A stretch of DNA of 16,799 bases, taken from JANNHK01 sp034408875. GTDB lineage: Bacteria; Actinomycetota; Acidimicrobiia; IMCC26256; PALSA-610. The first letter of the stretch is position 1. Each line of letters starts with the position of its first letter. Made by a program: the position numbers and the translations under genes. The notes beneath the pieces are model-generated. The model was not told where the DNA came from. It ran no database searches and worked only from the letters and a program-made list of their open reading frames with translations. The stretch spans positions 1 to 16,799 of the forward strand of contig JAWXCJ010000274.1 in the NCBI GenBank assembly GCA_034408875.1, read 5' to 3'. This document shows positions 7,621-14,696 of the stretch, piece by piece.

Positions 7621-7637
7621 GATCACGGACAGTGATC
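7621..7637. repeat. Perfect 6-bp inverted repeat GATCAC-N5-GTGATC
   Basis: GATCAC at 7621-7626 and GTGATC at 7632-7637 are exact reverse complements around five bases. The right arm is shared with the CRP-like site. It may be an operator or a small RNA hairpin in the pilin leader region. Confidence 0.4.
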
Positions 7638-7646
7638 GACGTCACA
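7631..7646. promoter_or_regulatory. Putative CRP/FNR-family binding site upstream of the pilin cassette
   Basis: AGTGATCGACGTCACA matches the CRP-family palindrome TGTGA-N6-TCACA at nine of the ten defined positions (the first T is A). It is centred about 160 bp before the GTG of the pilV-like gene. The family consensus is established; occupancy here is inference. The distance suits an upstream activator site if transcription starts well inside the intergenic region. Confidence 0.4.
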
Positions 7647-7679
7647 GGGTCCGAACCTGAGCCAGGAGCGCGTGAGGGT

Positions 7680-7694
7680 CCCGCGAACTGCGGG
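7680..7694 (-). terminator. Short hairpin directly after the rel stop codon
   Basis: CCCGC and GCGGG flank a 5-base loop beginning at the base after the rel TAA. There is no U-tract, so intrinsic termination is uncertain. The position suggests it ends the apt-rel transcript or protects its 3' end. Confidence 0.35.
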
Positions 7695-9893
7695 TTAGCT
7701 ACGCCCAGGCAGGACGCGGGCCGCGTCGTAGACCGACCCGACCCGCTTGATCGCGGCGAGGATCGAGTCGAGGTGGCCGGGGTCGGCCAGCTCGAAGTCG
7801 AACCGGAACCGGGCAATGCGGTCGGGCTGGGTCTGCGAGCTGCACGACAGGATGTTCACGTGGTGGTCGGAGAGCACGTCGGCGACGTCGCGCAGCAGCC
7901 GGGACCGGTCGAGCGCTTCGACGTCGACGCTCACCACGTAACTCGCGGGGGTGTCGTTGTCCCACTCGACCTCGATCACCCGGTCGGCCTGGCTGCGCAG
8001 GCTGAGCGCGTTCGCGCAGTCGGCCCGGTGCACCGAAACGCCGCGCCCGCGGGTGACGAAGCCCATGATCTCGTCGCCGGGCACCGGAGTGCAGCAGCGC
8101 GACAGCCGCACCATGACGTCGTCGAGGCCTTCGACGTGCACGCCCGCACTCGCAGTGCGGCGGCTACCGGCCCGTGACGGCTTGCGGGCCGTGACCGGGA
8201 TCTGTTCCTCGCCGCCGCGCAGCTCGCGCTGGATGCGCTGGACGACCGCCTTGGCCGAGACGTGGCCCTCGCCGAGCGCCGCGTGCAGCGCTTCGAGGTC
8301 GGTGTAGTTGAGGCTCTCGGCCACTTCGACGAGCACCGGCGAGTTCGCCAGCTTCTGCACCGGGAGGCCTTCGCGGCGCATCGCTTTCGTGAGTTCGTCG
8401 CGCCCGCCGTCGATGGCATCGACGCGCCGCTCCCGCGAGAACCATTGGCGGATCTTCGATCGGGCCCTCGGGGTGCGGACGAACTGGAACCAGTCGCGGC
8501 TCGGACCGGCGCCTTCGACCTTGCTCGTGAAGATCTCGCACGCGTCGCCGGACTGGAGCGCGGAGTCGAGCGGGACGAGCCGGCCGTTGACCCGGGCGCC
8601 GATACAACGGTGCCCGACATCGGTGTGAATGGCGTACGCGAAGTCGACCGGGGTGGCCCCCGTCTGCAGCGTGATGACACGCCCCTTCGGCGTGAAGACG
8701 AACACCTCGTCCTGTTCGAGGTCGATCTTCAGGCTCGCCATGAATTCGTTCGGGTCGTTCGTCTCCTGCTGCCAGTCGACGAGACGCTGCAACCACACGA
8801 GATCCTCGGTGGGGTTGCCCTGTTCCTTGTACCCCCAGTGGGCGGCAACGCCGTACTCGGCCCGGCGGTGCATCTCCCGGGTACGGATCTGGAACTCGAC
8901 CGGCTTGCCCTGCGGCCCCACCACCGTCGTGTGCAACGACTGGTAGAGGTTGAACTTGGGCATCGCGATGTAGTCCTTGAACCGGCCCTGCACCGGTCGC
9001 CAGAGCGCGTGAATCGAACCCAGCGCGCCGTAGCAGTCCTTCACCGAGTCGACGATGACGCGCACACCGACGAGATCGTTGATCTCGTCGAACTCGCGGC
9101 CCCGCACGACCATCTTCTCGTAGATCGACCAGTAGTGCTTCGGCCGACCGGTGACTTCGGCGTCGATGTGCAGCTCGGCCAGGCGGGCCCGCACCGACTC
9201 GAGCACCTCTTCGAGATACGGCGCCCGTTCCGGCGCCTCGGTCGACACCATCAGCTCGATCTCGGCGTACCGCTTCGGGTGGATCACCGCGAACGCGAGG
9301 TCCTCGAGCTGCCACTTCACGTCTTGGATACCGAGCCGGTGCGCGAGGGGCGCGTAGATGTCGATGGTCTCCTGCGCGATGCGTTGCTGCTTCGAATCAG
9401 GCAGCGACGCGATCGTGCGCATGTTGTGCAGCCGGTCGGCGAGCTTGATCAGCAGGACGCGTACGTCCTTGGCCATCGCCACCAGCATCTTGCGCATGGT
9501 GGCGGCCTGCTGCGCCTCTTTCGAGTCGAACTGGAGGCGCTCCAACTTGGTGACGCCGTCGACGATCGCGGCGACATCCTCGCCGAAGTCGGGCCGGAGG
9601 TCGTCGAGCGTCAACGACGTGTCCTCGACCGCGTCGTGCAAGAGCGCGGCACCGAGGGTGATGTCGTCGAGTCCGAGGTCGGCGAGGATCATCGCGACGC
9701 CCAGCGGGTGCGCGATGAACGGGTCACCCGACCGGCGCACCTGATCCTTGTGCGCGTCACGGGCAACTTCGTAGGCGAGTTCGATCAAGGTCGTGTCGGC
9801 CCGCGGGTGGCGCTTCAGGAACGAGTCGAGCAACGGCCGCAGCGCGGAGTCGACCTGGGCCCTTTGCTGCCGGCGAGGAAGCACGGTTTTCAC
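7695..9893 (-). CDS. rel: Bifunctional (p)ppGpp synthetase/hydrolase (Rel)
   Basis: This long RelA/SpoT homologue makes (p)ppGpp from ATP and GDP/GTP on starvation and also hydrolyses it. The product is 732 residues, the usual size. The HD hydrolase domain carries HDAVED (86-91) and KLADRLHNMRT (150-160). The synthetase domain has GRPKHYWSIYEK (249-260), the RFKD motif (304-307) and YQSLHTTV (317-324); RxKD rather than ExDD is the mark of bifunctional enzymes. TGS follows (about 394-457), then the conserved-cysteine region (Cys600, Cys601, His622, Cys626), and a C-terminal ACT domain (about 652-730). The start is the GTG at 9893-9891, which overlaps the apt stop (GTGA) and has GGTGGTGGAG five bases upstream. 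It is coupled to apt, so purine salvage and alarmone synthesis share a transcript, as in other actinobacteria. Confidence 0.97.
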   Translation of the reverse strand: MKTVLPRRQQRAQVDSALRPLLDSFLKRHPRADTTLIELAYEVARDAHKDQVRRSGDPFIAHPLGVAMILADLGLDDITLGAALLHDAVEDTSLTLDDLRPDFGEDVAAIVDGVTKLERLQFDSKEAQQAATMRKMLVAMAKDVRVLLIKLADRLHNMRTIASLPDSKQQRIAQETIDIYAPLAHRLGIQDVKWQLEDLAFAVIHPKRYAEIELMVSTEAPERAPYLEEVLESVRARLAELHIDAEVTGRPKHYWSIYEKMVVRGREFDEINDLVGVRVIVDSVKDCYGALGSIHALWRPVQGRFKDYIAMPKFNLYQSLHTTVVGPQGKPVEFQIRTREMHRRAEYGVAAHWGYKEQGNPTEDLVWLQRLVDWQQETNDPNEFMASLKIDLEQDEVFVFTPKGRVITLQTGATPVDFAYAIHTDVGHRCIGARVNGRLVPLDSALQSGDACEIFTSKVEGAGPSRDWFQFVRTPRARSKIRQWFSRERRVDAIDGGRDELTKAMRREGLPVQKLANSPVLVEVAESLNYTDLEALHAALGEGHVSAKAVVQRIQRELRGGEEQIPVTARKPSRAGSRRTASAGVHVEGLDDVMVRLSRCCTPVPGDEIMGFVTRGRGVSVHRADCANALSLRSQADRVIEVEWDNDTPASYVVSVDVEALDRSRLLRDVADVLSDHHVNILSCSSQTQPDRIARFRFDFELADPGHLDSILAAIKRVGSVYDAARVLPGRS

Positions 9894-10414
9894 GAGTACT
9901 CCACCACCGAGTGGATGTGGCGGTCGGGCAGCTTGGCCGCGCCGCCGAGGAACCCGAGCTCGATGAGGAACGCGAGCCCGACGACTTCGCCGCCGAGACG
10001 TTCGACCAGGCGAACCGCGGCCGACGCGGTGCCTCCGGTCGCGAGCACGTCGTCGACGATGAGCACCCGCTCCCCCGGCACGATCGCGTCGCGGTGGATC
10101 TCGAGCAGGTCGGTGCCGTACTCGAGTTCGTACTCCTCGCGCTCGATCTCCCAGGGCAGCTTGCCGGCCTTGCGCAGCGGGATGAAGCCGGCCCGGTGGC
10201 GGTACGCGACGGGCGCGGCGAACACGAACCCGCGGGCCTCGATGCCGAGCACCTTCTCGATGTGGTCGGCCTCGAACGGTTCGGCCAGCGCATCGACCGC
10301 GGCCGCGAACGCCGAAGGATCGGCGAGGAGCGGCGTGATGTCCTTGAACACGACGCCCGGCTTCGGATAGTCCGCAATGTCCCGGACGTGGTCCTTCAAC
10401 CAGCTGACGTCCAC
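9890..10414 (-). CDS. apt: Adenine phosphoribosyltransferase
   Basis: The enzyme converts adenine and PRPP to AMP in purine salvage. The 174-residue product fits the family (about 170-185). It shows DYPKPGVVFKDITPLL (15-30), EARGF (59-63), RKAGKLP (81-87) and the PRPP loop VLIVDDVLATGGTASA (117-132). The GTG at 10414-10412 is taken as the start; the purine-rich GGCGG is almost against it, so the site is weak. A TTG six codons in (Leu6) is the alternative. It lies 28 bases after secF and overlaps rel by four bases. Confidence 0.95.
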   Translation of the reverse strand: MDVSWLKDHVRDIADYPKPGVVFKDITPLLADPSAFAAAVDALAEPFEADHIEKVLGIEARGFVFAAPVAYRHRAGFIPLRKAGKLPWEIEREEYELEYGTDLLEIHRDAIVPGERVLIVDDVLATGGTASAAVRLVERLGGEVVGLAFLIELGFLGGAAKLPDRHIHSVVEYS

Positions 10415-10442
10415 CCGCCAATGGTACTTGCGGTTCCGACCC

Positions 10443-11855
10443 CTACTTGCGCTTGCGGCGGTGTTGCTGACGCGGGCGGGGCGTCGTCGAGCGGGGAACG
10501 GCGGGCGGGCCGGGCACGCCCCCCCACTTGTCGGGCCGTTCCTCCTCGATCACGTCGTCGACGTCGACGACCGGCACTCCGGTCGCGGCCGAGGACGCGG
10601 CGAGGGTCGTCCGCTGCCTTCGGTCCTGGAGGGCAGCGAAGCGGGGCTCGCGGTTCTTCCACCACGCCAGCAACGGCGCGGCGACGAAGATCGACGAGTA
10701 GGCGCCGATCGCGAGGCCGACCGCGAGGGCGATGGCGAACTCTTCGAGTGCGGTCGCGCCCATGATCCACGAGCCGACGACGAGGAGCGACACCACCGGC
10801 AGCAACGCGACGAGCGACGTCGACAGCGACCGCATCAGCACGTTGTTCAGCGACGTGTTCACCATCTCCGGGTACGTCGCCCGTCCGGTCGCAAGCAGCG
10901 TCCGCTCGTTTTCGGTGATCTTGTCGAACACGACGACGGTGTCGTACAGCGAGAACCCGAGAATGGTCAGGAACGCGGTCACCGTGGCCGGTGTCACTTC
11001 GAACTGGAAGAGCGCGTACACGCCGATACTGATGACGATGTCGTGGAGGACGGCCGCAATTGACGAGAACGCCATCTTCCATTGGAAGCGGAACGACAGG
11101 TACACGGCGAGCAAGAGGAAGAAGACGAGCGTCGCCTGAATGGCCTTGCGGGTGACGCGCTCACCCCACGTCGGACCGACCGTCGAGATGCTGACCGCGT
11201 CCACCTCGACGCCCGCGTACTCGGCGAGCGCGTTCGCGACTTGCTGGAGCGGAGTATCGGGCACGTCGCCCAACACGACGACGGCGCGCTGGTCTGCGCC
11301 GATCGTCGTCTCGGCGTCGGGATGACCGGCCTCGACCAACGCGGCGGTGATCTCGTCGGCCGTGGCCTCGGAATCGGCCGGCAACGCAACGACGAGCGTC
11401 GCCCCGCCGTCTCCGGTGCGGTCGTACTGGACGTCGGCCAGTTCGGTGCCGGTCGCGACGGCGACGGCCCGCTGGAGTTCCTGGATCGGATCCTCGAGCA
11501 CCTCGGCCTGGACCCGTATTTGGTCGTTCCCGGTCCCCGACAGAATGCTGATCTTGGAATCGGCGAAGCCGAGCGGTTCGAGGAGGTCGCGCACTTCCGA
11601 GACGCTCGGGTCGACACCGTCGCCGACTTCGACGATCCACGCGGTCCCGCCCTCGAAGTCGATGCCGAGGTTCAGGTCGCGTACGACGAACGCCAGGAGG
11701 CTGATGAGGATCATCGCCGCCGAGAGAATGAACCAACGGCGCGTGTGCTTGATGAACTGGTAGTTGGTGCGCTCGTGGTAGAGGTCGCGGAAGGTATGGC
11801 GGCGGTCCACGCCGGGAATCTCCGGCGTCGGGGTGGTCGTCGGGGTGGTACTCAC
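10443..11855 (-). CDS. secF: Protein translocase subunit SecF
   Basis: SecF pairs with SecD in the membrane and uses the proton gradient to help complete Sec-dependent export. The 470-residue product has a Thr/Pro-rich cytoplasmic N-terminus, TM1 (about 41-58), the signature LGIDFEGGT (63-71), a periplasmic-type domain (about 72-235), and a five-helix C-terminal bundle (about 236-400). The bundle includes FSLYDTVVVFDKITEN (301-316) and NNVLMRSLSTSL (337-348). It is longer than E. coli SecF (323) because of an enlarged extracytoplasmic domain and a 70-residue hydrophilic tail ending in a basic cluster. The start is the GTG at 11855, which overlaps the secD stop (GTGA) and has GGAGGTG five bases upstream; the open frame running back to 13220 is a shadow of secD. 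Confidence 0.97.
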   Translation of the reverse strand: MSTTPTTTPTPEIPGVDRRHTFRDLYHERTNYQFIKHTRRWFILSAAMILISLLAFVVRDLNLGIDFEGGTAWIVEVGDGVDPSVSEVRDLLEPLGFADSKISILSGTGNDQIRVQAEVLEDPIQELQRAVAVATGTELADVQYDRTGDGGATLVVALPADSEATADEITAALVEAGHPDAETTIGADQRAVVVLGDVPDTPLQQVANALAEYAGVEVDAVSISTVGPTWGERVTRKAIQATLVFFLLLAVYLSFRFQWKMAFSSIAAVLHDIVISIGVYALFQFEVTPATVTAFLTILGFSLYDTVVVFDKITENERTLLATGRATYPEMVNTSLNNVLMRSLSTSLVALLPVVSLLVVGSWIMGATALEEFAIALAVGLAIGAYSSIFVAAPLLAWWKNREPRFAALQDRRQRTTLAASSAATGVPVVDVDDVIEEERPDKWGGVPGPPAVPRSTTPRPRQQHRRKRK

Positions 11856-13594
11856 GCGCGCACCTCCGGGACATCGAGCCCGGATGCGATGCCGATACCG
11901 CGCATGCGCACGAGCCGCGGGCGGCGGGCCATGAACGACACCATCGGATACATGACGGTGTACGCGATCAGGAGGTCGATCAGCGTCGAGAGGCCGAGGA
12001 AGAACGCGAAGCCACGCACGGAGCCCTCGGCGAGCAGGTAGAGCACCACCGCGCCGAGGAGTGAGACGAGGTCGGCGGCGATGATCGTGCGGTACGCGCG
12101 CTTGAACCCGGTGTCGAGCGAAGACCGGATGGTCTTGCCCGACCGCACCTCGTCCTTTAATCGCTCGAAATAGATGACGTAGGAGTCGACCGTCACGCCG
12201 ACCGACACGATCAAACCCGTCACACCGGAGAGGGTGAGCGTCAGACCGCGGTTGGCGGAGAGGAACGACACCAACGAAAAGAACAAGAGTGCGGTGAGGC
12301 CGAGGCCGACCCAGACGACGAGGCCGAGGAGCCGGTAGTACACGATCATGTACAGCATCACGAGCCCGAGGCCGATGAGACCGGCCACGATGCCCGCCCG
12401 GAGCTGGTCCTTGCCGAGCGTCGGCGACACGCTCTGCACGGTCTGTTCGGTGGGGTCGAACCGGATCGGCAACGCGCCGTAGCGCAACAGTTGGGCGAGG
12501 TCGTTGGCATCGCCCTCGGTGAAGTCGCCGGTGATCTCGACGCTGCGGGTGTTGATCCCCTCGCCGATCACCGGGGCCGACTGCACCACGCCGTCGAGCT
12601 CGATGGCGATGGCCTTGCCCACGTAGGGGCCCGCAACCTGGTCGATGAAATCGTCGTTCTTGAACTCGACGGAAACGACGTAAATGCTGCGCGCGCCGTC
12701 GTACTCGCCCTGCGCGCCTCCGACACTCGCGCCGGTGATGATCGTCGGTCCGAGGTAGTGACAGCCGGCCGCCGCCTCGCGGGCGTACGCCCACTGCGGG
12801 TTCGTGTCGGGCCCGGCTGTCGACTCGACGAGCGTGTCGCAGAGGTCGGCGATGTCGAGCGCGGGTGGCGCGGCCGTGGTCGTCGTGACGCCGGCGGTTG
12901 TCGTCGTCGCGTCGCCGGCGACCGTCGTCGTGACCGAAGGGTCGGCGACCGTCGTGGTGGTCTCGCCTTCCTGCGCGAGCCGGATCGCGGCGATTGACTC
13001 CGCCGAAATGCGCGTGCCCGCGGCGTCGCCTTCGACGGTCGTTTCGGTGGTCTCGTCGGGCGCAACCGTCTCGGTGGGCGCGGGGTCGACGGCCGGTGCG
13101 GTCGTCTCGGTCGTCGGGTCGGCGGGCACCGTCGTCGCCGTGTCGTCGGCGGGCGTCGACGTGTCGCTGAGCAGCGCGTTCAGCGGTTCGAGGGTTTCGG
13201 GCGGCGGTTCGACCCCGCACAATTGGCCGCCTTGCGACGGCGGCGGGAAGCAGCCCAGCACTTCACGGAAGCGGAGTTCACCCGTCTGGCCGATCAGTTC
13301 GAGGGCGCGGTCGCGGTCCTTGACGCCGGGCAGGTCGACGACGATCGTGTCGCCCTGGCGCGAAACCTCGGGGTCGCTCACACCCGCGGCGTCGACGCGC
13401 CGGCGGATGATGTCGGTGGCCGTGTCGAGGGTCGAGAGGTCCTGGCCCTCCTCGGGGAACTTCACGACCGAGATGCCGCCCTGGAGGTCGAGTCCGAGCA
13501 CCGGGCGGTTGTCGCCGGCCAACGTGTACGCGAACCAACCGACAATGACCGCGATCGTGGTCACGAAGAGAATGATCTGTTTGCGGACGCTCAT
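11852..13594 (-). CDS. secD: Protein translocase subunit SecD
   Basis: SecD forms the SecDF complex that supports preprotein release on the outer face of the membrane. The 580-residue product has TM1 (about 6-25), DLQGG (36-40), the extracytoplasmic P1 domain, and a C-terminal bundle of five helices (about 397-555). The bundle contains GVTVDSYVIYFERLKDEV (466-483), where Asp470 corresponds to the conserved charged residue of helix 4; the family usually reads AVDANVLIFER here, so SYVIY is a variant. The most unusual part is a Thr/Ala/Pro/Glu-rich insertion at about 143-243 inside P1. The ATG at 13594 directly follows the yajC stop with no gap, and GGAAGAG in the end of yajC is the likely ribosome binding site. 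Confidence 0.97.
   Translation of the reverse strand: MSVRKQIILFVTTIAVIVGWFAYTLAGDNRPVLGLDLQGGISVVKFPEEGQDLSTLDTATDIIRRRVDAAGVSDPEVSRQGDTIVVDLPGVKDRDRALELIGQTGELRFREVLGCFPPPSQGGQLCGVEPPPETLEPLNALLSDTSTPADDTATTVPADPTTETTAPAVDPAPTETVAPDETTETTVEGDAAGTRISAESIAAIRLAQEGETTTTVADPSVTTTVAGDATTTTAGVTTTTAAPPALDIADLCDTLVESTAGPDTNPQWAYAREAAAGCHYLGPTIITGASVGGAQGEYDGARSIYVVSVEFKNDDFIDQVAGPYVGKAIAIELDGVVQSAPVIGEGINTRSVEITGDFTEGDANDLAQLLRYGALPIRFDPTEQTVQSVSPTLGKDQLRAGIVAGLIGLGLVMLYMIVYYRLLGLVVWVGLGLTALLFFSLVSFLSANRGLTLTLSGVTGLIVSVGVTVDSYVIYFERLKDEVRSGKTIRSSLDTGFKRAYRTIIAADLVSLLGAVVLYLLAEGSVRGFAFFLGLSTLIDLLIAYTVMYPMVSFMARRPRLVRMRGIGIASGLDVPEVRA
11861..11867 (-). promoter_or_regulatory. Ribosome binding site deciding the secF start
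   Basis: GGAGGTG lies five bases before the GTG at 11855 and is inside the 3' end of secD. It supports this start and coupled translation of SecD and SecF. Confidence 0.8.
12866..13168 (-). repeat. Thr-rich low-complexity segment of secD
   Basis: Residues about 143-243 of SecD consist largely of Thr, Ala, Val, Pro, Asp and Glu, with runs such as TTTT and the repeated pattern TTTVA. On the plus strand this shows as irregular GTCGTC/GTGGTG triplet runs, densest at 12866-12964. It is a degenerate coding repeat, not a perfect microsatellite. Confidence 0.75.
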
Positions 13595-13906
13595 CTACTC
13601 TTCCGCACCCTCGTCCGGATCGATCGTCGCCCCGGCGGGCAGTTCTCCATCGGCAGTCACGCGCTGACCGACAGCGCCTCGGGCGACCTTGATGACCGCA
13701 TTGGGGGCGATCCGGAGTTCGAGGGTGTCGTCGCCGAGGGTGACGATCGTCCCGTAGATCCCGCTCGTGGTCATGACCTCGTCACCTTCGCGCAGCTCCG
13801 CTTGCAGTGTGCGGACCGCGGCCATGCGCCGCTGTTGCGGCCGGAGTATCAACAGCCAGAAGAAGCCCGCGACGACAACGAACCAAACGACAATTCCTAC
13901 GTACAC
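13595..13906 (-). CDS. yajC: Preprotein translocase subunit YajC
   Basis: YajC is a small single-span membrane protein associated with SecDF. The 103-residue product has one N-terminal transmembrane helix (about 3-21) followed by LRPQQRRM (21-28), the family's typical post-helix motif. The cytoplasmic domain has GDEVMTTSGIYGTI (41-54) and an acidic end. The start is the GTG at 13906-13904, with AGGTGAGG a few bases upstream. It is the first gene of the yajC-secD-secF unit, 65 bases after the crotonase gene, and ends directly against secD. Confidence 0.95.
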   Translation of the reverse strand: MYVGIVVWFVVVAGFFWLLILRPQQRRMAAVRTLQAELREGDEVMTTSGIYGTIVTLGDDTLELRIAPNAVIKVARGAVGQRVTADGELPAGATIDPDEGAEE

Positions 13907-13946
13907 GCGCCCTCACCTGGGAGCAGCCCAAACAGCGGGCGAACCT

Positions 13947-13972
13947 ACCAGGAAGCACCCCGAATTCCTGGT
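13947..13972 (-). terminator. Perfect 8-bp hairpin at the end of the crotonase gene
   Basis: ACCAGGAA (13947-13954) and TTCCTGGT (13965-13972) are exact reverse complements around ten bases. The stem starts with the last base of the crotonase TGA. No U-tract follows, so it may be a non-canonical terminator or a processing signal that separates ruvCAB-crotonase from yajC-secDF. A weak -10-like TAGGTT (minus strand, 13947-13942) adjoins it. Confidence 0.45.
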
Positions 13973-14676
13973 CAGACGCCGTTGAAGGATCGGTCGCGAT
14001 CCTCGCCGATGGCCTGGGCCAGCCGCCCGAGCCGGTCGCCCCGGTTCATGTGCACCTGGCCCCGGTAGGCGGACCGGGGCAGCGCCGCCCACCGCTGCGC
14101 CTCCGCGAGCGCGGCTGCGGCCAGCTCGTCGGGCGCCACGACCGCGTCGAGGAACCCGGCGTCGGCGGCGGTGGCCGGGTCGTACATGCGGGCACCGACC
14201 GTCGCCTGCTGGAAGTGGCGGATGGAGATGCGCTCGCGGGCCATCTCGACGGCCCAGCGCGGCAACACCATGCCGATCTCGGTTTCGATGAGCCCGATGC
14301 GGAACTCGCCCGCCGCGCCGACCCGGTAGTCGGCGCCGAGCAACATCAGTGCACCCGCCGCGACCGCGTGACCGTTGCACGCGACGATCACCGGAACTTC
14401 CGAACCGAACATGCGGCTGAACAGCGCGCCGCCGTCGGTGACCATCCGGCCCGCCGCTTCGGGCGACGACCGGATGACCTTCAGGTCGAACCCGCCCGAA
14501 AACATGCCGGGCCGGCCGGTGATCAACATGGCGCCGACGGCGTCGCCCGCGTCCTCGGCCCGTGAGAGCGACGCGTCGAGTTCGGCGAGGACGTCGGGCG
14601 AGAGCGCGTTCGCCTTGCCGTTCGAGATCGTCACGTGCGCAATGCGGTCGCGCACGTCGTAGCTGACCAGATCCAC
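13972..14676 (-). CDS. Crotonase/enoyl-CoA hydratase-family protein
   Basis: The 234-residue product has the crotonase fold signatures: SNGKANALSPDVLAELD (18-34), the oxyanion-hole segment MFSGGFDLK (58-66), and ACNGHAVAAGALMLLGADYRV (starting at 99). These enzymes act on acyl-CoA thioesters. The glutamate of GGGCE, one of the two catalytic acids of classical enoyl-CoA hydratase, is absent (AVAAGAL here, 104-110). Glu131 and Glu133 in ETEIGM lie near the second site. It may therefore be an isomerase, a hydrolase or another crotonase rather than a true hydratase; the substrate cannot be read from the sequence. The GTG at 14676-14674 is the start because GGGAGG lies five bases upstream; the longer frame to 14952 overlaps ruvB and has no family features. 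It follows ruvB after 20 bases. Confidence 0.92.
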   Translation of the reverse strand: MDLVSYDVRDRIAHVTISNGKANALSPDVLAELDASLSRAEDAGDAVGAMLITGRPGMFSGGFDLKVIRSSPEAAGRMVTDGGALFSRMFGSEVPVIVACNGHAVAAGALMLLGADYRVGAAGEFRIGLIETEIGMVLPRWAVEMARERISIRHFQQATVGARMYDPATAADAGFLDAVVAPDELAAAALAEAQRWAALPRSAYRGQVHMNRGDRLGRLAQAIGEDRDRSFNGV

Positions 14677-14681
14677 TGCGG

Positions 14682-14687
14682 CCTCCC
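14682..14687 (-). promoter_or_regulatory. Ribosome binding site deciding the crotonase start
   Basis: GGGAGG lies five bases before the GTG at 14676, in the 20-base gap after ruvB. It rules out the long upstream frame. Confidence 0.8.
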
Positions 14688-14696
14688 GGAGCTGCC

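Larger units (their letters stand above)
7479..7694. other. 216-bp intergenic region between rel and the pilin cassette
   Basis: This is the longest gap in the window. It holds a short hairpin after the rel stop, a CRP-like palindrome, two further small inverted repeats, and the pilin ribosome binding site. A weak -10-like GATAGT (minus strand, 7554-7549) is visible, but there is no convincing -35 at the right distance, so no promoter is called. No open frame with coding character and no tRNA is seen. Confidence 0.6.

Noticed and set aside
7645..7659. T-arm-like stem-loop on the minus strand (CAGG, TTCGGAC loop, CCTG), possible tRNA or attachment site
   Set aside because: The stem has only four pairs, the loop has G where tRNA has A58, and no acceptor stem, anticodon arm or CCA can be placed around it.
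7479..7694. Riboswitch (c-di-GMP or other) ahead of the pilin genes
   Set aside because: None of the conserved core sequences I know could be found; only short inverted repeats are present.
8262..10370. Plus-strand open frame of 702 codons
   Set aside because: It lies opposite rel and apt, whose motifs are complete on the minus strand.
12866..13168. CRISPR-like or microsatellite array in the GTC/GTG-rich stretch
   Set aside because: The triplets are irregular, have no spacer-repeat structure and encode the Thr-rich part of SecD in frame.
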